A stretch of DNA of 64,000 nt from Cristatella mucedo. Its lineage: Eukaryota; Bryozoa; Phylactolaemata; Cristatellidae. The position numbers and the translations under genes are program-made. Below, one piece after another: positions 38,203 to 49,832 of this stretch; the stretch's first letter is position 1, and each line of letters opens with the position of its first letter. Where the stretch lies: positions 4,321,501 to 4,385,500 of the forward strand of contig WPIO01000022.1 of the NCBI GenBank assembly GCA_009760855.2, given 5' to 3'. The notes under the pieces were generated by a model that saw only the letters and a list, made by a program, of their open reading frames with translations, did not search any database and was not told the DNA's origin.

Positions 38203-39125
38203 CTTGAGAGCGCTAAAGACGGCAACTGGGGCGAGCAAACTACGAGCTCTCTAGCGCAGGGAGGATAGTAGCATTTTAAGCCAGCCATCGCGAAAGTTAC
38301 TTCCTAATCTTACACAGGTGTCGAATATGGTGATTAGCTGCAGACGCGCTCTTTCGAATAAAACCTCTAAAATTCAAACAATCTTCAAAGTTAGGCACCT
38401 AAATTATGAGCACATGATGACGGTCGCACTGCGACGCCACCAATTAGACGACCAAAGCGTTTAGTCCATCCGTACGCTTGGAGTTCCCTATTAGTAAGAG
38501 TTCGGTATTACCGTCATTTAGCTTAATGAAACTGGGTTACATCCTGGGTCAAATCTCTCTGTAGGGCAGACGTCCAGGCTATCCGTCGCTACAGCTAGTC
38601 AGGGAATGGTTAAAATGCGGTTCGTCGTCGGCGTAGAATTGACAGTCGATGTCGATGGGTCCGAGTATCTCGCCTTTCTGAGAGGCTTCGTAGGAATGGA
38701 GAACAGCGAGCCGATACAAGAAGCTTCAACCCTTCAAGCCTGGAACTCAGCAGGCGACTGTGCTGCTGGACGAGACTAACCACGACGCCACCGCCACGGC
38801 GCCGTAGTGGACACGATCGGGCGAGTGCGGCTCGAACGAACGGCGCCAGCGCCTCAGCGGTCAGATCGATTGTTGCTCTCTCGGTCGTTCGAGGAGAGGG
38901 GAGCTCTGATCGATCGTGTCGAACGCTCTTACGAATTGGAGTGTAAATTTTTCTGTTCGATGGTTTTCGCGGGCGACGCTCCTATTGAGCAGAGTTTCGG
39001 TCGGCTCTTCCCAAATAGGAATGCTTGATGCTTTTAGAGAAGCCAAATCGCTTGTTCACGATACTCGCCTGCGGCTCGCTGCTTGCGGCTACCTACAGGC
39101 TTCAGGCTTGCCATTGGCTGTAGGT
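38203..39125. other. Unassigned
   Basis: A 73-codon plus frame at 38807-39028 lies in GC-rich sequence; no family recognised. Confidence 0.4.
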
Positions 39126-40312
39126 TGACACGACAAAACAGCTTCAGGAGGACAAAACAGCCCAAGATAAAATAGCTCCGACACAATAGCTTGCATACAA
39201 AACAGCCCAAGATAAAATCAAAGCTCCATCAAAGCAGCTCAATAAAGCAGATGCGTTCGGAGTATCTGTAATACAAAAATAACTAATACATAATGAATGC
39301 ATTGAAAATAATTAACTGATTAATATTAAATTAAATTGATAAAGGACTTGTTCTTGAGTACAACGTTATTAAGATTCGAGTAAAAAAGTGTAGATGTAAG
39401 ATAGATATATATTTCATTTAATTTGAATCGCATTTTAGATTGTCAGATTTTGTGCGATTTTACGGAGATAATCCAGACACTCAATGTCGTCGTAAGTTGG
39501 AGCGAGAATTTGAAGACGCCGATTGAGTTGCACGTGCTTTGCCTTCGATGCTTTTGATTTTTAGTTTCCCTTTTGGAAACGTGCGATATCGATCTCTACT
39601 CTGTCCTACTCCTTTAAAAACTGTCCAAAGAGTTTGAATACAGATGGGTGATATAAATCAATCGTCTATTGAATGGCGAGGTGCAATGAAAGGAGGAAAA
39701 TAATTTGACGGCTAGCGGAAACAAAGATAAATAAGAAAATGTGGAGTAGATCAATTAATTTAATTAATAAACAAATCTTGAATTACAGTCAGCCCCGACT
39801 TACAAAATAGATAGAGACCCAAAAATCTGTCGTAAGTCAAATTTCCGTAAGTTGAGAATTGTATAGAAAACTCTACTTCGATATGTCCTTACGCTTTCAG
39901 ACATTGTTTCATCCCTACTGTTGGCGGCGTCGTCAAATCTACTGACCGCGCGCGGATTTCGAAAGTTTTTTTAGATACATTTTGATTTTCAATTTGTGGG
40001 TGTGACCGTGGCCGAGTTCGTCTCTCCGAGTTTTAATTCAGGGAATGACTGCATTTCTTATTCCGTAGAATAAAATGTGTGATACATTTTCGGTTTTCAA
40101 CCTGTTTAATAAAACATGTTTTAAAATTGATTTTTCATTATCGTGATTGAATATTTTCCATGTTCTAGTTAATGGCAATATAACAGATTCACAAAAATAT
40201 TTTGAATTACTCTGGGCGTTTTGTTCGGGGCTATTTTGTCGATCACCATCGCATGAGCTATTTTGTCAGCGGCAATTTTGTCAGCGGCAATTTTGCCGGC
40301 GTGCCGGTTGCA
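39126..40312. mobile_element. Candidate DNA transposon with clustered subterminal repeats
   Basis: Four copies of a 'gacaaaacagc'-like motif (39133-39225) face four copies of the complementary 'gctattttgtc/ggcaattttgtc' motif (40228-40300). A second, smaller TIR element lies between them. Superfamily not assigned; exact ends unclear. Confidence 0.45.
39786..40051. mobile_element. Possible second pogo-like MITE (266 bp)
   Basis: Ends CAGTCAGCCCCGACTTAC and (reverse complement) CAGTCATTCCCTGAATT are imperfect inverted repeats. The left flank is TA, the right flank CA. 'gtcgtaagtc..tttccgtaag' follows the left end. Confidence 0.35.
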
Positions 40313-41656
<1,344 letters not shown>

Positions 41657-42455
41657 AGAGGGGCGACGCCTGGAATGAGGACGCACGTGCTCGCCGCGAG
41701 TTACTGGGAGGCCCGCGGCGGCGACAGATTCGCATCGGAATCAAAAGAAAGCCAAAGACTCCGCCAAGTCAAAACGCAGTGCTTAAAGGAGCGACGTAAT
41801 ATTGCTGATTGCACGCAGCTCCGGCAAAGTCTGCCCTAAATTCCCTCGTAGGTCACTAGTTGAGCGCAATTGTAATGGCGACCAGGACGACCCAATCCTG
41901 ATAAGCGCGCATTCACAGACTGCGTTCGAAACCGGTGAGCAATTTCTCGTGAAGTAATAAAAATAGTAATAACAGTAATAAATCTCTAAAGCACTTTCAG
42001 AGACCTTGTTATTTATATATGCACTGCGTACGTAGGTTGAAAATGGGGCGCAACCGTATTTTTGGTGGTCACGTGCACGGTGTCAACATGCATACAACGT
42101 TTCGTAGTAACATTCATAGTGTTAACACGCACAGCGTGGAAAGTGGTAGCATGCATAGTGTCAGTACGTATAAGTCTAAAAAGGACAAATCATAAGGACG
42201 TAGCTAATGATGTGAGAAACAGGTGCGTTTTTAGCTTCATTTTAAATCTCGTTGAGTCAGGGAATGTCGTGACGTCAGTCGGGAGTGAGTTCCAGGCATT
42301 AGGAGCATATGAACTAAAGGCATGGTCGCCTAAGGATTTGACGTCCGTTCGAGGTATAGCTAAACTGTTTGAGTCATAAAAGCGGGTGGTACGATGCCTA
42401 ACGTGGTGGGGGAGTAGTTCTGATAGATAGGCTGGAGCCAGAGAATGAATTGACC

Positions 42456-42751
42456 CCTGGACGGAGCCCGGATTTCATGTTGGGGAGGTAAGATTTCACG
42501 TTGGAGGCAAGGGTCCCGTTACCCCCAAGGCCTGGCGAAATTTTCACCAGGATAAATAGGTACCGCCCGTTGGTCCAGTGGTTTAGGTGATCATCACGAT
42601 CAAGGCCGAGGTCGTGGGTTCGAGCCTCGTGGCATGTGAAGCACCTGACTAGAGATGAAGTTCTCTTAGGGTGCCAAACAGATTAATTATATTATTATTA
42701 TATTATAGGGGTAAAATTGCCACCCCCCTCCGCCCCATGGCTTCGCCATTG
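42456..42751. mobile_element. hAT-like MITE inside LINE-A
   Basis: Left end CCTGGACGGAGCCCGGATTT. Right end (reverse complement) CAATGGCGAAGCCATGGGG. Flanks AATTGACC and ACTGGACC agree at 6 of 8 bases. The ends resemble CAGTGGCGGAGCCAGG-type hAT MITEs. Confidence 0.6.
42565..42712 (+). mobile_element. SINE-B copy inside the MITE
   Basis: Head 'gcccgttggtccagtggttt', B box GGTTCGAGCCT, 'gtggcatgtgaagcacctga', then LINE-A-like 'agagatgaagttctcttagg' and an ATT tail. Confidence 0.85.
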
Positions 42752-43078
42752 ACTGGACCTCAAAGTGGGTGACAAATCCTTGAATTCGATACGCTGCTCG
42801 ATTGAGAGTCAGGTAAGAGACGAGTTTTATAATGTGGTAACTGCGACGCTCACAGCAGACAAGCCTAGCTTCAGAGTTTTGGACTAATTGTAAGCACCTG
42901 ATATTCCAGACCGATCGATTAGCAAGTAGTGAATTACAGAAGTCGAAACGGGATGTCAGTAATGAATGGACCGACTTGGATCTAGTATACCTGTCTAAGC
43001 AGGTCCGAACTTTGCAAAGAAACGTAGCAGAGAGTAAGCAGACTTGGCTGCGGAGCTGATATCGTCATCTCGTGAAAG

Positions 43079-45365
43079 TATTGTGAAATTATAGTGTGGC
43101 TTTACGTAGCTGGTTTAGCGTAGGTTCCACCAATCAAGAATAGTTGATAGATCGCACCGCAAGGAGGCGAGAAAATGCTAAAAATTGCTGCCTCATATTT
43201 TGGAAAACTCTGAATATCCTATTCGCAGTAGAAACAGCCTGAAAGTCTTTTCAGATACCGCCTTTAAATAAAGCTCCCGGGTATCCCGAAAGTGTGGAGC
43301 TAGTCACGTGCTCTGCTCCTTGGGAGGACCTACCCTGGCTGCACGTTCAAGTCACTACCGCTCGACGAAAACGGCCATCATCCTTCTTCTTTTTCTTCTG
43401 CAGAGAAACTGCCTTAAACTGGTTCACCAAAGGATTCACACGGGCCTTTTCTCTAAAAACACTCACACGTGCATTTTGCGAGAGCGTGAAGCGTCGCGCG
43501 GATAGCGGCTGCTCGCGCGACGCTTCGCTAGACCTGCGCTCCTACGACGAAATGTGCAGCCCAGCCCAATTTGAAGAGCCCGCGGTTTCTGGCCGAAAGC
43601 GCGCCTCTCTGCGGAATTCAGAATTGTCGAATGATAATTATATCTTCGGAATCTCTAAAAGTAGGATTTCTACGAAAAATGAACAGCGACGGCGCCCGTT
43701 CAAACCGAACCATTAGTGTGCCGAAGCGCCGAATGAGCGCCGCCCGCGGAATCCTGGTCTTGCGTCACCAAAGAAAACGATCGTTCATTCTCTCTGGAGA
43801 GACGCATCGAATATCCATTGAAAATACACCGAAGGTGCGCCGCCCGACCACGCCTCTAGCACCGCTCTCCAAGACTCGTAGCCCCTTCCTGGAAACCCGG
43901 TGGCCACCCAAGATGAGCTAGCGGGCCTCCTGGGTTGAGGGTCAGCGGGGCAATTTTTTCGTTGGGAAAAATAGCATTGAAATGTTGTAATTTTAGTTTG
44001 GGCAGCCCAACCATGCTTCTTCAGCCAGACCTACGGCGGGCAACTGTAGCCCCCGCCCCCGCCGGTCCAGCCCCCTGGAGACACTCTCTCGAGCCGGCGT
44101 GGCCCAGGCTGCCCCAGCTGAGAGTCGCAGTCGGGTGCACGGTAACGGCGTCAGAACCGAAATGGATATTTGAAAATAAGGCCTTTCCCTTCTACTGAAG
44201 TAGCCAGGAAATGGTTTTTAGCAAGATGCGAAACTCCTGCTATCCAAATGCATGCGAACGAATCGCCCGGTGCTCTCGCACGGTGCACTAGCGACGCCGC
44301 AGCCTATGGAGAGCGGTGTCCATCGGTCACCCATTGTCGAGGTCCTTTCACGCTGGCGAATTCGAGCACGGCGAATATGCAGAGCTTCGAGCGCGGCGAA
44401 TATCCAGAGCGCCGAGCGCCGCCGTCATTCTTCAATAGACGTCCGGATGCTGCCAGCCGGAACCGGACGGACGCTAATCGGCGCCTGCTTGCCATCGATA
44501 AGTTGACGCCGGACTGACGGCAATGGCTGCAGAGGCCAACCGACCGGATGCTGACTGGGAGAAGACTGCAGTATTAAATAAACACATCGTCGCCCTCGTG
44601 GGCGTGTTCGCCGCGCCGCCGGGCCATGCTGCGTCTTCCAGCCGCGGTTGCTGCAGGGGTGCACACCACCGGTTAGTGGCCGTGCCGTTGGTGGCGGGTT
44701 CCAGTCGCATTCGCTAGCGGTAAGGCACTCGACTTTCACAACCCACGTCGGCTGTCGGCAAAGTGAATGCGGCATGGCTTACCTGCCTCTCTAGAAATGA
44801 GGTAGTTTAATCAACTGAACTTCACTTTTTCATCGCCCTAAGGGAGAAGCTGGTAATCCAACCGCGGTCATTATTTGCGACAGACACGCGAATAGCAATC
44901 ATGCGAGATTACAGTAGAGCGAGCGGGAGAGGGCGACAGAATGAAAGCCAGCTGTGATTGTTCGGCTTTCTGACGACATCCTTCTTCCAGTGCCTAGCAG
45001 GCTCCGCAGAAACTAAGATGGAGTCACACTTGCACATCATTCGAGTACCTTCACTTATTCAAAATGGCGGTTTCGCCCGGATGTACGCTGCAGTCGATGC
45101 CGCCTTCTTTTTCTTCTCTCGTTCGGTTTCTTCTCGTCCGCTGTCGTAATGATAGGTCGCCATTTAAAAGTATCTACTTTAATCCAGACCGCGCGCGCGC
45201 TAGTCACTACTCGCTCAGCCCGAAGCCGATGAGCGACTCACTACCGCGAGCCCGGCAATCGGGCGCTGGCCGACTTCGCTACGCACGCGCGTCGGCTATA
45301 CATTCTGCTCGGAGCGAAGCGACGGCGCTCCGTCGCGGCGCGCCGCAGCCGGCCGGCTCGGAAGA
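43079..45365. other. Unassigned, partly GC-rich
   Basis: A splice-acceptor-like 'ttcttctttttcttctgcag' ends at 43403 ahead of a 104-codon plus frame. A 13-bp perfect inverted repeat is at 43488-43526. A possible decayed SINE lies at about 44720-44820. CAAAATGGCGG (YY1-like) is at about 45059-45069. The last few hundred bases are probably the receptor 3' UTR. Confidence 0.4.
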
Positions 45366-46915
45366 TCACTGGGTCGGCGGCGGCGGCGGCGGTTGCGGCG
45401 GCAGAGGGGCCATGCTCGAAAGAAGCTGTTTAATGGCGGCTCGCACGAGCTCCTCCACCAGTTGCATGTTCTCGCGAAGCCACTCGGCCTTAGCGTCGCG
45501 GACCGTCGACGCCGCCGCCGACGACGACGACGACGTGGGGGCCGCTGCGGCTGCAGCTGCTGCGACAGATGACGACGGCGAGGAGCTGCAGCCGGCAGAG
45601 GCGACAGCCGGCTCGTCCGTCTGGGTTGCGCCGTCGGTCACGGCAGGCACAGTGCAGTCGCCGCCGGCTCGCGCAGCCGTCGGCGTAGTCGCTAGCTCTG
45701 CCGCCGCCCGGTCGGCTGACGGCGGCGGGCGCTCGAGCGCGTTGGAGCCGCGCGGCTGCTGCTGCTCATCGGCGCCCGCGGGCGCCGCCGGCTGCTCGTC
45801 GTTGTCCTGGTCGCTCGAGTTGATCTCCTCGATGACGGTCACGTTGTCGTCGGCCGTCACGTGGATGCACGGTATTTTATACTTGAACGAGAAGCCCTTC
45901 TTCAGCTTGCTTCGAGGCAGATCACCGCGGCCGCTGCTGCCGCTCAACGACGAGCGGCGGCGGTTTGTCGCCGCCGCCGCCGCCTCACCGCTCGACGCCT
46001 CTGTGCCCGCCGAGTGGCTGCTAGCCGCGTCGTTTTCGGATGCCGACGCAGAGCCGGCCGCCGAGTCCGCGTCGAGCCGGCTGCCGCCGCCGCCGCCGTC
46101 GACCACTGCGAGTCGGACAGATTCGGGGCCATGAGCGGCGGCCGACTGCGGCGGCGGCCCGTGCGGCGGCATGTAGTGGTAGCTTCGTGACAGGCGGAAG
46201 GGTTTCACGCGCTCGCAGAGGAAGACGCTGGGCTCCGACCTGAAGCGGCGGCGGCGGCGGCCCTGTCCCGAGCAGACCCGAGCTGACCCGGGCCACGTCA
46301 CTCGATCGCTCGTTCCATCGTCGTCCGAGAAGCCGCCGCCGCAGCCGTCCTCGGCGGCGGCGTCGTCCGCGTCCAGACTGTCCATGCTGACCCAGGCGCG
46401 CACGTTCGCTGCCGCAGACGAAGCGTCGCACGGGTCGGCGCCTGCGGCGACGGTGGCGGCAGACGGGCGAACGGGCCGTCCAGAGGCGCCGCCCGCCGCC
46501 GAGGCGTCGTCTGCGAAGGCTGCAGCGGCGGCGGCGTCTGCCGACGTGTCGTTGTCGCCGAATAGCGACACCCAGCTGGCACCGCTCGAGCTTATCGACC
46601 CGCTGGACGCCGCCACCGCCGCCGCGTCCGTCGCGAAGACGTGGCTCGCCGGAACCAGCAGCGTGTCGGCGGTGGCCTTCCGGGAGCGGCCGAAGGCGGC
46701 CGGCGAACGCGGCCTCCGTCGCTGAATGGACGGAAGCGAGGCGCCGCCGGCGAGTCTCGCGGAGCCGTCGCCGTCATCGGAGCCATCACCAACGCCGCCG
46801 CGCAGGTCGCCGACGAGACTCGGCGGCGCGCTGCGGCAGTCGCGAAAGACGCGCGCTGCCGCGGCATCCGCGGCCGCCTCAGCGGAGGCGGCGGCGGCGG
46901 ACGAGGAGCCGTCTT

Positions 46916-46967
<52 letters not shown>

Positions 46968-47778
46968 GATCTGAACGAGCTCGAGCGACGACGAGGCAGC
47001 GCTCGGCTGCCGCGAGTCGGACGCGCCACCGCCGCCGCCGCCGCCTGCGCAGTCTTCCGACGAGTCCTTGGGCTCCTCGACGATGCAGAACTTGAGCAGC
47101 TCCGACTCGCTCTTGGCTCGCAGCTTCTCCGAATACTCGACGCCCAGCGCTGCGACGGCGGCGGAGGCGCCCACGACGGTCGGCTCGCTGCAGCGATGGC
47201 CACGTGCCACCGCCGCCGCCACGGCGGCCGCCGGCGGCATGCAGACGCGGTGCGCCCGCCTCGAGCCAGCCGCTGCCGCGGCCGCCTGGCAGCGGAGGCC
47301 ACCGCCGCCGCCGTCGTCGTCGGAAGTGTCGTATATGTCGATCACGTTGGCCGACGACAGGCCGTTGACAGTTATCTCGACCAAGCTGCACGTCTCGGAC
47401 GAGTTAGATGTTGGCACCGAGTGTATTTCGACTGACATGCTCTCGCCGGCCTCGGCGGGGCCCACTTCCTGGTGAACGATCACGTGAACCGTCTCGTTCC
47501 GCAGCATCTCCGCCGTCGCGCCGCCGCCGCCGGGAACATCATCGGCCAACTGCTGCTGCCGCGGCGCCACCAGCTTGCTCGTTATCAGCACGGCCGGAGC
47601 GCTCTTGTTGTGTCTCGCAGGTATGATGTCGATGCTGTAGCGTCCGATGGCGCCGGACGTCAGATAGGACGGTTGACAGCGCGACGGTGACGTCAGCGAG
47701 CCGTCCACATTGGCCACGGTCAGAGCGCCATTCTCGCCCGGTTCTATCGCCGGCGAAGACTCCGCTGTCAGACCGAGC
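45366..47778 (-). CDS. Exon 3 of the GPCR (C-terminal about 800 residues of the cytoplasmic tail)
   Basis: Seen: 1 nt plus 803 codons and TGA at 45368-45366, residues 1026-1828. It is open throughout and is in phase with exon 2 once the SINE intron is removed. There are no recognised folded domains. Low-complexity tracts dominate: poly-Ala at about 46913-46962 (GCC repeats) and several Gly, Asp and Ser runs. They are interrupted by ordinary, possibly conserved segments: ALTVANVDGSLTS near 1041, VHVIVHQEVG, VEIHSVPTSNSSETCSLVEI, FSFKYKIPCIHVTADDNVTV and a final amphipathic helix WLRENMQLVEELVRAAIKQL before a Pro8 run ending in TQ. Non-repetitive islands between expanded Ala runs argue for real coding sequence. 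Known alpha1/OAMB tails are far shorter. It could instead belong to an adjacent gene, but the matching phase and lack of any start or promoter favour one gene. Confidence 0.72.
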
Positions 47779-47939
47779 CTGATGTAAATATATAAATGGA
47801 GCTGATTTAACAGCCTCATTTGTACAGCGGCAGCAGTACAGCCGTGACGGCTATCAACGCCTCTCGCAGTTGGAAATAAAGAGTCGCCTACTGCAGGATT
47901 CGAACCCACGACCTCTGTCGTGAAGAGCGAGCACCTTAC
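47779..47939 (-). mobile_element. SINE-A copy forming GPCR intron 2
   Basis: The 161 nt between the donor GTAAGG (47939) and the acceptor ACATCAG (47779) are a minus-strand SINE-A. They contain the Pol III B box GGTTCGAATCC, then the 'gatagccgt..cggct' body, the 'tacaaatgaggctg' block and an AT-rich tail. The donor is the SINE's own 'ggaggtaaggtgct' head, also seen in the copy at 76-90. TCAG occurs just before the SINE head and again at the acceptor, consistent with a short target-site duplication. Joining the exons restores an open frame of the same phase. The splice junction itself is inferred, not shown by RNA. Confidence 0.75.
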
Positions 47940-49670
47940 CTCCTGACGCAGCCGCCGTCCCGCCGCTGCTGGGCACAGTGCTGGATTACCGCAGCACCGG
48001 GCGGGCGCCGCGGCAGCAGCGGTCCAGCAGAGGACGGCGCCGTCGTCAGCGGCGGCGACGAGACGCTCTCACTCAGCCAGTCCACGCCGGCCACCTCCGC
48101 TTCCGCGGCGTTGTGCGCCGAGACATGTGGCTGGCCGCTGGCAGGGCCGCCGGCGGCGGCGGCGCTGACCTTGACTACGCCGCCGGAAGACGAGCCGACG
48201 GGACGGCAGCGCTCGCTGCCGCCCCGTCGGGCGTCCGCCGCGGTTGCGGCGTCGCTGCTGCCTTCCTCCTCCGAGGAGCGACGCGTCTCTTGGGCGATTG
48301 CTTCCTCGATGTCCTCCAGACTGGGCACCTTGGACGACCGTCGGCTCGACGGCGCCATGGCGTCGGCGAAGGGCAGCAGCGACGCCGGCCCGATGGCGAT
48401 GAACTGCCTCTTACCCGCAGCGGCGGCGGCAGCGGCGGCGGCAGCCGCCGCCGCCGCCGCGGCTGCCGCCTGGTGCTGCTGCGGCTGCCTCACTTCGACG
48501 GTGATGGACGAGCGCCTGCCCAACGAAGACCTGCCGGTGGCGAACGTCGCCTCGATCATGCCGGCCGAGTCGCGATGACCGGTGGGCGACGCCTTGGCGC
48601 TCTCGCACAACGACGTCCGGCGGCCGGTGCCCGGAGATATGATGGACGTCCTGCGCCGCCGACCGCCGCCGCCGCTGCCGCCGCGATCCACGGGGCTTCG
48701 GTCGGCGTACGTGCCCCGGCGGTCGCCGCTCTTCGCCGCCTGCATCGCCGCCGCCGCGAGCTGCGCGGCCAAGTCGTGGTCCGCGCTGAACTCGCCAAAG
48801 CTGGACGAGCGGCGGCGGCCGCCGCCGTGCGCAGCGGCGGCGGCCGGGTCGCGGCGGCCGTGATAGCCGGCGCCCAGGCTTCGCTGCACGGCCGCCGTGG
48901 ACCAGCTCATCACCGAGCCGGCGCGCGACTGGTGCGGCTCGTTGATGAGCACCTGCACGGGACAGTTGGGCGTCGGCATACTCTGCCGCACGTGGCGTCG
49001 CAGCCGACCGCCGCTGAAGTGCTGCTGCTGCGCCGCCATCGCCGTCCAGTCGTACGACAGCGAGCGCGACGACGGGCGACTGGAGGCGTCCCAGTAATAG
49101 GCGGCTGTGCTGCTGTGCTGCGAGCAGAACGAGCCCTCGCTGCACTCGCGCGGCCGCGCTCGCCTCGGGGCGCCGCCGCCGCCGCCGCCGGTCCGCTGGA
49201 GGCAGTAGGTCCTGCTCAGCAGACGCCGGAAGGCGTCGCGGTAGCTGCGGTTGAGGCACGAGTAGATGATTGGGTTGATCACCGAGTTGACGTAGCCCAG
49301 CCAGAAGAAGGCGGTGAAGAGCAGGTTCGGGATTCGGAAGAAGTCCCTCGCGACGCCGTTCAGGAAGTAGACGACGAAGAAGGGGCACCAGCAGCCGACG
49401 AACGTGCCGACGACAATGGCGACCGTCTTGGCCGCCTTCTTCTCGCGCAGGAATCGCTTGAAGCGGACGGCGAGCGGCGCGCGCTTGCTCGCTCGCCCGC
49501 TGCCGCGTGACGAGCGGTTGGAAGCGAAGCTGAGGTTGCTCGACTGCGACACGAGCAGTCGCGTCAGCGAGAAGCTCTGGCGGCGCTCCTGCAGATCGTA
49601 GTGCTCGCCCACCGACGACGAACTGGACCGTGACCTTGAACTCGGCAGGCTCTCCCGCGGCAGGTACAGC
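47940..49670 (-). CDS. Exon 2 of the GPCR (end of loop 3, TM6, TM7, helix 8, start of giant tail)
   Basis: Seen: 1 nt, 576 codons and 2 nt, residues 449-1024 of the joined protein. After a Ser/Arg-rich loop comes FLREKKAAKTVAIVVG, the loop3/TM6 junction that in alpha1-adrenergic and OAMB-type receptors couples to G protein. TM6 carries CWCPFF (541-546). TM7 carries FWLGYVNS and NPIIY (580-584). Helix 8 is followed by a possible palmitoyl Cys near 604. The remaining 420 residues of the exon are low-complexity cytoplasmic tail with a poly-Ala run of about 19 residues (near 48417-48470), basic Arg/Ser patches that could be kinase sites, and Gly/Ser runs. The splice phase matches exon 1 exactly. 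The exon ends GTC AGG AG|GTAAGG, with the donor inside a SINE. If this intron is retained, translation stops at TAA three bases later, giving a 1025-residue receptor. Confidence 0.88.
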
Positions 49671-49762
49671 CTAACGAACGGAGCGAGGGAGAGACATAGA
49701 GAAAGGGGGAGAGAGAGAAAAAGTAATAGAGGCAGGAGAGAGAGAGCGAGAGAGAAAGAGAG

Positions 49763-49832
<70 letters not shown>

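Larger units (their letters stand above)
41955..43078 (-). mobile_element. LINE-A 3' half, split by a MITE
   Basis: 41955-42455 and 42752-43078 join into the minus-strand LINE-A C-terminal and thumb region ('gagttccaggcattaggag', 'gtgacaaatccttgaattcg'). Confidence 0.75.

Noticed and set aside
43400-43470. HQRIHTG, a C2H2 zinc-finger linker-like peptide after a strong acceptor-like site
   Set aside because: The Cys pair and spacing of a real finger are missing on both sides, and the frame stops soon after.
47978-49510. 510-codon plus-strand open frame (and similar ones at 46641-47435, 51931-52785 and 48411-49388)
   Set aside because: Antisense or out-of-phase shadows of the receptor exons. 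GC-rich triplet repeats suppress stops in all frames, and the products are Arg/Ala/Gly mush with no motifs.
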